Shown: positions 1 through 5,768 of the stretch, piece after piece | Numbering within the stretch: the stretch's first letter is position 1 | Layout: every line of letters starts with the position of its first letter | Origin: Candidatus Bathyarchaeota archaeon | Lineage (GTDB): Archaea; Thermoproteota; Bathyarchaeia; Bathyarchaeales; Bathycorpusculaceae | DNA length: 6,791 bases | Direction: 5' to 3' | NCBI GenBank assembly: GCA_026014845.1 | Contig: JAOZHM010000186.1 | Span: 1-6,791 of the forward strand | The notes under the pieces: generated by a model | The model's input: the letters and a program-made list of their open reading frames with translations, nothing else | Database searches by the model: none | What the model was told of the DNA's origin: nothing | Made by a program: the position numbers and the translations under genes

Positions 1-453
1 AAGAGGTTGAGGAAGCCTGACCACGAGAAGGGGTTCATACTTGACGGTTTTCCCAGAACTATAAAACAGGCAGAAGCCTTAGACAGAATATCAAAGATCG
101 ATCTCGTCATAAACCTAAATGTTCCAGACGAGATCATAATTAAACGTTTATCGAACAGACTTACTTGCAGAAGATGTGGAACCATATATAACAAGTTAAC
201 GCTGAAACCTAAAAGAGACACCATTTGCGACGAATGTGGCGGCCAGCTTTACCAAAGAGAAGACGACAAACCCGAAGTCATACAAGAACGCCTAAACGTC
301 TACAGGAAAAAAACTGAACCACTAATAGAATACTACAAGAAAAAAAGCCTCTTAAAGGACGTTAGCTGCGACGACCTAACGATACCGCCTGAAGTAATAA
401 TCGAAAAAATAAAGTTAATAATCAACAGTGCCAAAAACACAAGCCGTCCCTAA
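1..453 (+). CDS. adk: Adenylate kinase, zinc-LID type (5' end cut off by window)
   Basis: Adenylate kinase catalyses ATP + AMP <=> 2 ADP in the cytoplasm. The frame is open from base 1, so only the C-terminal two thirds or so are present; the TTG at position 7 is internal, not a start. Visible are the AMP-binding stretch GFILDGFPRT, then the LID domain with a C-x2-C-x16-C-x2-C zinc knuckle (CRRC ... CDEC), and the conserved post-LID segment DDKPEVIQERL, whose arginine belongs to the active site. The P-loop lies outside the window. The family is the bacterial/eukaryotic-type Adk (about 215 aa), not the short trimeric AdkA known from Sulfolobus and methanococci. Zinc in the LID usually stabilises the domain. 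The gene ends in TAA and is convergent with egsA, 46 bp away. Family assignment is firm; the zinc site is inferred from the four cysteines. Confidence 0.95.
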   Translation, partial: KRLRKPDHEKGFILDGFPRTIKQAEALDRISKIDLVINLNVPDEIIIKRLSNRLTCRRCGTIYNKLTLKPKRDTICDECGGQLYQREDDKPEVIQERLNVYRKKTEPLIEYYKKKSLLKDVSCDDLTIPPEVIIEKIKLIINSAKNTSRP

Positions 454-457
454 AAAA
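452..457 (-). terminator. Possible oligo-T terminator after egsA
   Basis: Read on the minus strand there is a run of six T about 43-48 bp past the egsA stop, overlapping the stop codon of the convergent adk. Archaeal transcription often stops at such T-runs without a hairpin. It is short and single, so this is only a candidate. Confidence 0.25.
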
Positions 458-499
458 TCGCTCACTTCCATAAACCCATTACCGCAAAACATTCCTCTT

Positions 500-1564
500 T
501 CAGACAACACGTGCCATTCTCGCCAGTCCTTCGTAATCTTCACGGCTCAGATTCAACTTGTTAAGAATGGTGTATCGTTCAGGCCTTATGGAAGAAGCCA
601 TTTCTAAAGCCTTTACTATGTCTTCTTTTTCCACACCAAGCTCATCCGCGTTTGTCGGAGCACCCAACACCTCCAACGTTTGTTTTATGCGTTTCCAGTC
701 CGCCTTATGCAGATAAGCCATCATTATTGTTCCTACACCACATTGTTCGCCGTGCATGGCATGGTTAGGTTTGATCGTGTCAAGTGCGTGACTGAACAAG
801 TGCTCTGAACCGCTGCATGGACGGCTACTTCCGGCAATGCTCATGGCTACTCCGCAACTTATCAAAGCCTCTAAAAGCACTCGAAAGCCCTCCTCTTTCC
901 TTGATTTTATCAGCTCAGCATTCCGCATTACAAGTTTAGCACTCATTAAAGCCAAGCTTGCAGCATAATCCCCATAATATTCTCCTTTCTCTTCATGGGC
1001 CAGCCTCCAATCTGTCACTGACGTAAATTTCGCTATCACGTCTCCGCAACCACTTATGACGTGACGCCAAGGCGCCTGCATTATGACGTTTGTGTCCGCT
1101 ATGATGGCTATTGGTGCTTGAGCCATAACAGAATACGGTTTTTCAAAGCCCTTCACAGAGGATAACGGACTTACAATTCCATCATGAGAGGCTGTTGTTG
1201 GGACACTGATAAATGGAACTTCTTGGTGTGCCGAGCTTAGCTTTGCGACGTCTATTTTTGTTCCGCCACCAACAGCAAAGACAACTTGAGGTTTCCAAGC
1301 CTTTATTTTCTCCTCAACGGCGTGAACATCCTTCATTGTGGCTGATTCAACAAGGAATGTGTCAACTTTTACCCCCTCTTCTTCGAGAAGCTCCCTAACC
1401 GTTTTCCCAGCGATGTTGTATGTTTTCGAACCAGCAACTATGAGTGCAGATTCTGTGAACCCGAGTCTTCTGGAGACTTCTGTAACTCGTTCAATTATCC
1501 CGTTTCCCACAATTACCTCTCTTGGAAGTTGCATGCGATGATATTCTAAAGGCAAAGCAATCAC
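500..1564 (-). CDS. egsA: sn-Glycerol-1-phosphate dehydrogenase [NAD(P)+]
   Basis: This enzyme reduces dihydroxyacetone phosphate to sn-glycerol-1-phosphate, the backbone of archaeal ether lipids. The 354-aa product has the usual family length and belongs to the iron-alcohol/glycerol dehydrogenase superfamily. Visible are LPREVIVGNG (13-22), the dinucleotide loop GGGTKIDVAK (99-108), PTTASHDG (122-129), and the likely metal ligands Asp175 (in SGCGDVIAK), His255 (SGSEHLFSH) and His271 (MHGEQCG). The GTG start at 1564 fits a ~20-nt leader from the TTTTAAG element near 1610, but no clear Shine-Dalgarno precedes it. ATG at 1534 (Met11, just before QLPREV) is an alternative, and little conserved sequence would be lost. 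The gene is divergent from psmB and convergent with adk, so it is probably transcribed alone. Its presence is strong evidence for an archaeal genome. Confidence 0.96.
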   Translation of the reverse strand: MIALPLEYHRMQLPREVIVGNGIIERVTEVSRRLGFTESALIVAGSKTYNIAGKTVRELLEEEGVKVDTFLVESATMKDVHAVEEKIKAWKPQVVFAVGGGTKIDVAKLSSAHQEVPFISVPTTASHDGIVSPLSSVKGFEKPYSVMAQAPIAIIADTNVIMQAPWRHVISGCGDVIAKFTSVTDWRLAHEEKGEYYGDYAASLALMSAKLVMRNAELIKSRKEEGFRVLLEALISCGVAMSIAGSSRPCSGSEHLFSHALDTIKPNHAMHGEQCGVGTIMMAYLHKADWKRIKQTLEVLGAPTNADELGVEKEDIVKALEMASSIRPERYTILNKLNLSREDYEGLARMARVV

Positions 1565-1603
1565 TATTCAGACGTATATCTTTCTAATTCTACATAACTC
1601 TAT

Positions 1604-1616
1604 ACGCTTAAAACTT
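1604..1616 (-). promoter_or_regulatory. Candidate egsA core promoter (TATA-like)
   Basis: On the minus strand the sequence AAAGTTTTAAGCG contains a TATA-like TTTTAAG centred about 46 bp upstream of the GTG start of egsA. Archaeal transcription normally begins about 25 bp downstream of the TATA centre, which would give a leader of about 20 nt. The call rests on position and A/T composition only. Confidence 0.35.
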
Positions 1617-1666
1617 TAATTCGTTCCTTGGCTAAAGCTATCCTTTGTTTCATTACCTTGAAACCG

Positions 1667-1680
1667 TAATATTAATAAAC
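1667..1680 (+). promoter_or_regulatory. Candidate psmB-fttA promoter (TATA-like)
   Basis: The AT-rich stretch AATATTAATAAAC interrupts otherwise mixed sequence and is the best TATA candidate in the divergent region. Transcription would start near 1700, giving a leader of about 60 nt before the psmB ATG. That start lies at or beside the ATG of a 13-codon leader ORF. Confidence 0.35.
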
Positions 1681-1699
1681 TCGCGGTTAGGAATACATC

Positions 1700-1741
1700 A
1701 TGCTATTTGCTAGCGAATTAATTCCATGTACGCACGTTTAG
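1700..1741 (+). other. Possible 13-codon leader ORF upstream of psmB
   Basis: ATG at 1700 opens a frame of 13 codons (MLFASELIPCTHV) that ends in TAG at 1739-1741, 18 bp before the psmB ATG. An AGGA lies 7 nt upstream of its ATG, or the ATG could be used leaderless if transcription starts near 1700. Such a short ORF is easily produced by chance, so it is listed only as a candidate. Confidence 0.2.
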
Positions 1742-1759
1742 GTTTTGGAGAAAAACGAA

Positions 1760-2401
1760 ATGACAAACAATAATGATGCAATCAATCAATTAGTATTAAA
1801 AGGAACAACAACCATCGGCCTCGTGTGCAAAAACAGTGTAGTATTAGCCTCAGACACCCGCGTAACCATGGGTTCTTACGTAGCCCACAAACATGGCAAA
1901 AAAATATACAAGATAGATGATCACTTAGCTATGACCATTTCTGGAAGCGTTGCTGACGCCCAAAGAACCGTGGACATATTAAAAGTAAACGCACATCTTT
2001 ACAAACTGAACATGGACAGACCCATACCTGTAAGCTCCGCAGCAAGACTTATTGCAAACCTTCTGTTTTCATCCAGATACGCACCGCTCATCGCACAAGT
2101 TCTAATAGGCGGAATGGATGACACTGGGCCACACGTGTTTTCACTAGATCCGTTTGGCAGTTTAACAGAGGAAAAATGTGTTGCCACGGGTTCTGGATCG
2201 CCGATAGCTTATGGTATTCTGGAAGACAGGTTCAAGGAAGATATGTCTGCTAAGGAGATTCTGCCTGTGATTGTTAAGGCTGTTGACTCTGCTATGAAGC
2301 GGGATGCTGCAAGTGGAGACAGTTTTGATGTGGCAGTGATAGATGTGAAGGGCTATCGGGAATTAACTAAGGAGGAAAAGAAGCAGCTTCTAGCAAACTG
2401 A
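1760..2401 (+). CDS. psmB: Archaeal proteasome beta subunit (proteolytic)
   Basis: This is the N-terminal-threonine protease subunit of the 20S proteasome core in the cytoplasm; it assembles with alpha rings into a four-ring barrel. A 15-residue propeptide ends at Gly, with autocleavage before TTTIGLV exposing the catalytic Thr. In mature numbering the key residues are Thr1, Asp17 and Lys33, with GSGS around 129-132 and RDAASG supplying the Asp/Ser pair near 166-170; all are present, so the subunit should be active. I prefer ATG 1760 because GGAG (1747-1750) lies 9 nt upstream. A TTG at 1745 would extend the protein by 5 residues but would place the Shine-Dalgarno inside the gene. The stop is followed after 13 bp by fttA, a psmB-aCPSF1 linkage also known in methanogens such as Methanothermobacter. 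The product is 213 aa, with a lysine-rich C-terminus (LTKEEKKQLLAN). Confidence 0.96.
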   Translation: MTNNNDAINQLVLKGTTTIGLVCKNSVVLASDTRVTMGSYVAHKHGKKIYKIDDHLAMTISGSVADAQRTVDILKVNAHLYKLNMDRPIPVSSAARLIANLLFSSRYAPLIAQVLIGGMDDTGPHVFSLDPFGSLTEEKCVATGSGSPIAYGILEDRFKEDMSAKEILPVIVKAVDSAMKRDAASGDSFDVAVIDVKGYRELTKEEKKQLLAN

Positions 2402-2414
2402 GGAAGTTTAAACA

Positions 2415-4334
2415 GTGCCGCGAAGCTCTGAAAAAGATAGAATAGAAATAAGTCAGTATATTTTGGAGCACGTTCCAAAACAGGCTGAAGTGTCAAGAAT
2501 AGAATATGAGGGCCCAATGCTTGCAGTGTATGCTAAAAAACCGGAAATTCTGGTCGAACAGAGCAGTGTAATTGCAGGCATAGTTGGTGTACTGAGGAAG
2601 AGAATAGTTATTCGTTCAGATCCTTCGGTAAGATTGCCAGAGAAGGAAGCAGAAAGACTAGCCAAGGAGATAATCTCGCCTGAAGCAGAAGTAACAGACG
2701 TAAATTTCGACCCAAGCCTCGGAGAGATAATAATTGAGGCTAAAAAACCAGGGCTAGTCATCGGAAGAAACGGATCAGTTCTTCAAGAGATTATAAGGCA
2801 AATTAGATGGCGGCCTCGTGTTCTAAGAAGCCCTCCTCTACGCTCAAAAATTGTTGCTCACATGCGTCATTATCTTCACTCCGAAAGCAAGGAAAGAGAA
2901 AGGATACTCCGCACAGTTGGCGAGAGAATTTTCAGACCTAAAACCTATGAAGTTGGAGACCTCCGAATTACAGCCCTTGGAGGAGTTCAACAAGTAGGAA
3001 GATCAGCCTTTCTACTTCAAACAAGAGAAAGCAACGTATTATTGGACTGCGGAATTAATCCTGGCTCCTCGAAACCCTTTGAACTCTTTCCAAGATTTGA
3101 CGCCCCCACATTTGAAATAGACTCTTTAGACGCTGTCGTGATAAGTCATGCTCACCTTGACCATTGTGGTTTGGTGCCTTTCCTCTATAAATACGGGTAT
3201 GATGGTCCTGTCTATTGTTCGGCTCCAACGTCGAATTTGATGACGTTGCTTCAGCTTGATTACTTAGATGTGGCAGGCAAGCAGGGGGTTATATCGCATT
3301 ATGACCAGAAAGACGTTCGTGAATGTGTTTTACACACTATTCCTTTAAGACACGGTGTCGTTACAGATATAGCTCCAGACGTTCGGCTAACTCTGCACAA
3401 CGCTGGCCACATTTTAGGTTCTTCGATGACACATCTGCATGTTGGCGAGGGCTTACACAACATTGTCTATACGGGCGATTACAAGTATGCAAGGACTATG
3501 CTTTTGGAGGCAGCAACAACGGAGTTTCCGAGAGTTGAGACGTTAATAACTGAAAGCACATATGGCAGTCCCAAGGATTTTATGCCTTCAAGAGTTGAGG
3601 CTGAAGAAGGTTTAACATCCATCATAAATGAGACTTTAGAGAGGAAAGGAAAGGTCATAATTCCAGTACCAGCCGTAGGTAGAGCTCAAGAAATAATGCT
3701 CGTCATTGATGGTTACATGCGGCGTGGTTTGATGAAAGAGGCGCCAGTGTTTATTGAGGGCATGATCTCAGAGGCAACGGCAATTCACACGGCTTATCCG
3801 GAATATTTAGGCAGAGACGTGCGCAGGAGCATACTTTACGATGGAATAAATCCTTTCAAATCAGATTACTTTACAATTGTGGAGCACCCAAGTGTTAGAC
3901 AGGAAATAATAGATGGCGAACCGTGCATTATCATGGCTACGTCTGGAATGCTTGAGGGTGGACCTGTAATAGAGTACTTCAAGAGTTTAGCAGAAGACGA
4001 CAGAAACACTATAATCTTTGTAAGCTATCAGATTCAGGGCACCCGAGGAAGAAGAGTGCAGAAGGGCTTGCCCGACGTAACGATGATAGACAGCCAAGGT
4101 AAGATGGGAGTTGTAAAAGTCAGATTGCAAGTAGAATCAATTGAAGGTTTTTCTGGGCATTCTGATAGGCGTCAGATAATTAATTACATAACTCATCTTA
4201 GGCCAAAACCTGAAAGAGTTGTTGTGTGTCATGGTGAGAGAGCGAAATGCCTGAGCATAGCAAACTTCATTCGGAGAAGATGTGGAATCCAAGCATTAGT
4301 GCCAGCGATTATGGAAACCTTTAGGCTGCTGTAG
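2415..4334 (+). CDS. fttA: aCPSF1 / FttA: KH-KH-MBL-beta-CASP ribonuclease and transcription termination factor
   Basis: This is the archaeal homologue of the pre-mRNA 3'-end nuclease CPSF73. Family members cut RNA and terminate transcription by RNA polymerase at U-rich sites. The 639-aa product has the full architecture: two N-terminal KH-type domains (about 1-70 and 72-145, with VIGRNG at 115-120), then the metallo-beta-lactamase core with Asp211, HAHLDH (245-250), His332 in AGHILGS and Asp355 in YTGDY. The beta-CASP insert follows, with Glu380 (ITESTYG), PAVGRAQE (419-426) and His458 (AIHTAYPEY). Motif C is His582 (GFSGHSD), and the terminal metal ligand is His606 (VCHGE). No catalytic residue is missing. 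The start is GTG, with AGGA (2401-2404) about 10 nt upstream, overlapping the psmB stop, which suggests co-transcription and possibly translational coupling. The 3' end overlaps the convergent sepF by 14 bp. Confidence 0.96.
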   Translation: MPRSSEKDRIEISQYILEHVPKQAEVSRIEYEGPMLAVYAKKPEILVEQSSVIAGIVGVLRKRIVIRSDPSVRLPEKEAERLAKEIISPEAEVTDVNFDPSLGEIIIEAKKPGLVIGRNGSVLQEIIRQIRWRPRVLRSPPLRSKIVAHMRHYLHSESKERERILRTVGERIFRPKTYEVGDLRITALGGVQQVGRSAFLLQTRESNVLLDCGINPGSSKPFELFPRFDAPTFEIDSLDAVVISHAHLDHCGLVPFLYKYGYDGPVYCSAPTSNLMTLLQLDYLDVAGKQGVISHYDQKDVRECVLHTIPLRHGVVTDIAPDVRLTLHNAGHILGSSMTHLHVGEGLHNIVYTGDYKYARTMLLEAATTEFPRVETLITESTYGSPKDFMPSRVEAEEGLTSIINETLERKGKVIIPVPAVGRAQEIMLVIDGYMRRGLMKEAPVFIEGMISEATAIHTAYPEYLGRDVRRSILYDGINPFKSDYFTIVEHPSVRQEIIDGEPCIIMATSGMLEGGPVIEYFKSLAEDDRNTIIFVSYQIQGTRGRRVQKGLPDVTMIDSQGKMGVVKVRLQVESIEGFSGHSDRRQIINYITHLRPKPERVVVCHGERAKCLSIANFIRRRCGIQALVPAIMETFRLL

Positions 4335-4692
4335 GTATAGGCTTATTTGATATTGGAGTTTTTTCCCGCCAAATTCTCACGTCTGGAGGGCAGATCACAA
4401 CTCGTTCCTCACCCAGACGAGCGATGTCCCCGCTGATTGATTCAACGAACTCGCATAATTCGTTTATCGCACGCTTTACATCTTCGATGCTCTTGTCTGC
4501 GAGAGGAGTTATCCTGAGGATTAGAATGTTTCCAGAGGTTACCTCACTCTTAACAATATCTAAATCCGCCAAGTCGCGGAGGGGCATAGCCTTCAAATAC
4601 GTTTTGCCAGAACTACTCTTAGTCTCAACTCTAACCATTTTCTTTTTTCCAGCTTTCTTGGATCTACGGAATATGCCACCTAAAGCTGACAA
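4321..4692 (-). CDS. sepF: Archaeal SepF, FtsZ membrane anchor (DUF552)
   Basis: SepF tethers FtsZ to the membrane at the division site. The C-terminal core YLKAMPLRDLADLDIVKSEV, followed by a GNILILRITPL strand, an alpha helix (DVKRAINELCEFVESI), GDIARLGEERVVICP and a final DVRIW, matches the SepF fold. The N-terminus is short, basic and amphipathic (SALGGIFRRSKKAGKKK), as expected for the membrane-targeting helix plus linker. The longest frame starts at GTG 4710 (129 aa) without a Shine-Dalgarno. I prefer TTG 4692 (123 aa) because GAGAGGAG sits just upstream and a TATA-like CTTAAACTC lies at the same distance as in the PUA gene; the choice is not certain. The last 14 bp overlap the end of fttA on the other strand. 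SepF implies that ftsZ is present elsewhere in this genome. Confidence 0.9.
   Translation of the reverse strand: MSALGGIFRRSKKAGKKKMVRVETKSSSGKTYLKAMPLRDLADLDIVKSEVTSGNILILRITPLADKSIEDVKRAINELCEFVESISGDIARLGEERVVICPPDVRIWREKTPISNKPIPTAA
4359..4364 (+). terminator. Candidate U-rich termination site for psmB-fttA
   Basis: A run of six T (GGAGTTTTTTCCC) lies 25 bp past the fttA stop on the plus strand, inside the antisense of sepF. U-rich tracts shortly after stop codons are the sites at which the aCPSF1/FttA family acts. No hairpin is evident. The call is inference from position. Confidence 0.3.
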
Positions 4693-4722
4693 ACTTCTCC
4701 TCTCTAACACATTATTTACTTT

Positions 4723-4736
4723 TTAAGAGTTTAAGC
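4723..4736 (-). promoter_or_regulatory. Candidate sepF core promoter
   Basis: On the minus strand CTTAAACTC (4727-4735) is TATA-like and identical over 9 bp to the element in front of the PUA gene. Counted to the preferred TTG start the spacing is nearly the same in both genes (about 34-35 bp). Transcription would begin around 4705, giving a leader of roughly a dozen nt that holds the Shine-Dalgarno. The alternative GATTTAAGG (4742-4750) would instead suit the GTG start. Confidence 0.35.
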
Positions 4737-4756
4737 GTTTCCTTAAATCACGCCTC

Positions 4757-4845
4757 TGAATTCAGAATACAGATTAACTATTAAAGTGTTTTATGAATTC
4801 AGAATGTAGATTAGAAATGTCCTTTTGATTTTAGAATGGGAATAA
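4757..4845. repeat. Three imperfect direct repeats upstream of sepF
   Basis: A 20-bp unit, TGAATTCAGAAT followed by RYAGATTA, occurs at 4757-4776 and 4794-4813 with 18 of 20 positions equal. A weaker copy (about 14 of 20) lies at 4826-4845 as TGATTTTAGAAT. Start-to-start spacings are 37 and 32 bp. The first copy sits in a perfect 12-bp palindrome, TCTGAATTCAGA; the second keeps an 8-bp palindrome. The cluster lies 3' of the PUA gene and 5' of sepF, both read on the minus strand. It occupies most of the otherwise gene-free stretch 4711-4901, in which I see no RNA gene and no convincing ORF. An operator array is one reading; a chance or degenerate repeat is another. Confidence 0.55.
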
Positions 4846-4901
4846 GTAATTCAAAGATTTGCCTTCTTTTAGAACGCTTGCAATAATTAGTTCAATTTTT
4901 G

Positions 4902-5408
4902 TCATATATTATTCAGTTTTTTAATAAAATTCCATATTTTGTCGCCGACGAAATGAATGTTTTTCATGACAGCACCTTTCGTAACTTTTTTTGCAGCATC
5001 AACATCATAAGTGGCTTCGCCTAATGCAATTGCTTTGCCATGTTTCTCATCCACAACAAAAACGAGATCACCTTTCTTAAACTCTCCTTCAAACCGAACA
5101 ATTCCAGGAGCCATCACACTTGCACCATTACACACGTATGGGACGGCACCCATGTCAACAACAACTTTCGACATTGAAGCAAAAAGTTCATTGAAAATTA
5201 ATGTTGGAAGAATTTTTCCCTCAATCCTAAAAAGCAGTGGCTTACCGTTTACAAGAAATATTTCAGCGAAATCCGTTTCAACAAGCTCCATGTCAACTTT
5301 ACTTCTAAAAATCTGATTAAAATCAGCCTTAAGTTTCTCCGAAGCCTCACTTAAAATTGACTTTACTTCTTTTGCTTTCAGAAAATATCTTCGATATTTC
5401 TTTGACAT
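4902..5408 (-). CDS. Pre-PUA/PUA domain RNA-binding protein, MCT-1/Tma20-like
   Basis: The 168-aa protein has an N-terminal pre-PUA (DUF1947-like) region of about 1-78 (KAKEVKSILSEASEKL ... GKPLLFRIEGKILPTL) followed by a PUA domain of about 79-160. The PUA part contains DMGAVPYVCNGASVMAPGI, a GDLVFVVDEKHGKAIALG strand pair and the terminal GAVMKNIHFVGDKIWNF. This order and length match archaeal homologues of eukaryotic MCT-1/Tma20, part of the eIF2D/MCT-1-DENR group that acts on ribosomes in initiation and recycling. The archaeal role is not well established, so the ribosome link is inferred from homology. The start is ATG 5408, preceded by GAGAAGGT a few bases upstream and by a TATA-like element at 5442-5457. 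It is followed on the same strand, after a 190-bp repeat-bearing spacer, by sepF. Confidence 0.9.
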   Translation of the reverse strand: MSKKYRRYFLKAKEVKSILSEASEKLKADFNQIFRSKVDMELVETDFAEIFLVNGKPLLFRIEGKILPTLIFNELFASMSKVVVDMGAVPYVCNGASVMAPGIVRFEGEFKKGDLVFVVDEKHGKAIALGEATYDVDAAKKVTKGAVMKNIHFVGDKIWNFIKKLNNI

Positions 5409-5441
5409 AGACCTTCTCTCTTACATAGTTTTAAATGGTAC

Positions 5442-5457
5442 GAGTTTAAGTATAAAA
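5442..5457 (-). promoter_or_regulatory. Candidate promoter of the PUA gene
   Basis: On the minus strand TTTTATACTTAAACTC combines a TATA-like TTTATA with the CTTAAACTC 9-mer that also precedes sepF. It lies 34-49 bp upstream of the ATG. A start about 25 bp downstream would leave a short leader holding the GAGAAGGT Shine-Dalgarno-like sequence. It suggests that the PUA gene has its own promoter rather than being read only from the ogg side. Confidence 0.4.
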
Positions 5458-5469
5458 CCTCATACTTTT

Positions 5470-5589
5470 TCACACAACCTCATAATTCGCCATTTCCATT
5501 AAATCCTTCTCTGTTATATTCGGTTTTTTCATCATACTTAGATCCCAATCTTGTGGCAACTTTGCGAATATATGTACATGGCTATTCGC
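5470..5589 (-). pseudogene. Out-of-frame continuation of the small gene after ogg (probable frameshift)
   Basis: Read on the minus strand, in the -1 frame relative to the ORF at 5538-5768, an open stretch starts right after a TGA at 5590-5592. It gives ANSHVHIFAKLPQDWDL and then MMKKPNITEKDLMEMANYEVV before TGA at 5470-5472. This segment looks protein-like (mixed hydrophobic/charged pattern, an aromatic DWD motif), whereas the other frame ends in a less natural YIYSQSCHKIGI. The simplest reading is one gene of about 100 codons, with a one-base deletion or a sequencing error close to 5580-5589. An independent 21-codon ORF beginning at the ATG at 5533-5535 is a weaker alternative. No family is recognised. 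Confidence 0.4.
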
Positions 5590-5768
5590 TCAATAACACC
5601 ATATGCATTCGACAAGACAATGTTCACAGCATCGCCTTCTTTCGCACCTAGCCATCTTTGTAGGCGCGCTAAGTGGTTGGAACCTACTGGGCATAGGTAA
5701 ATAAACTTCGGTGAAGAGGGAATGCGTTTAGAATTTATTTCAGTATTTTTCCAGTCTCCATATACCAT
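5538..5768 (-). CDS. Small protein of unknown function, overlapping ogg; probably frameshifted
   Basis: A 76-codon frame starts at ATG 5768 inside the last 34 bp of ogg and runs to TAA at 5538. I do not recognise the family. The central part (SPKFIYLCPVGSNHLARLQ, then RWLGAKEGDAVNIVLSNAYGVIE) looks like a real folded domain, with beta strands flanking a basic helix. There is no signal peptide or membrane segment. No ATG, GTG or TTG start exists between the ogg stop and this region, so an overlapping start is required if it is translated. The last ~18 residues are probably out of frame (see the entry at 5470-5589). It would be the third gene of a LysE-ogg-small protein transcript. A short intact protein remains possible. 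Confidence 0.5.
   Translation of the reverse strand: MVYGDWKNTEINSKRIPSSPKFIYLCPVGSNHLARLQRWLGAKEGDAVNIVLSNAYGVIERIAMYIYSQSCHKIGI

Noticed and set aside
1213..1541. Two plus-strand ORFs opposite egsA
   Set aside because: They overlap each other and lie entirely over the conserved nucleotide-binding part of egsA.
2453..2761. 102-codon minus-strand ORF inside the fttA KH region
   Set aside because: It lies wholly within fttA; the serine-rich translation is typical of a shadow frame.
4424..4726. 100-codon plus-strand ORF opposite sepF
   Set aside because: It is the antisense shadow of sepF; the translation has no domain pattern, while the minus-strand frame gives a clear SepF.
4731..4746. Short inverted repeat TTAAG-N6-CTTAA upstream of sepF
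   Set aside because: Five-base arms made mostly of A/T are likely by chance in this AT-rich spacer; it also overlaps the presumed promoter.
4817..4901. Short minus-strand frame after the PUA stop (ends in LLIPILKSKGHF)
   Set aside because: Fewer than 30 codons, no ATG start and it runs through the repeat cluster; not distinguishable from noise.
5011..5316. 101-codon plus-strand ORF opposite the PUA gene
   Set aside because: Shadow of a well-supported gene; no recognisable motif and low-complexity Ser/Thr content.
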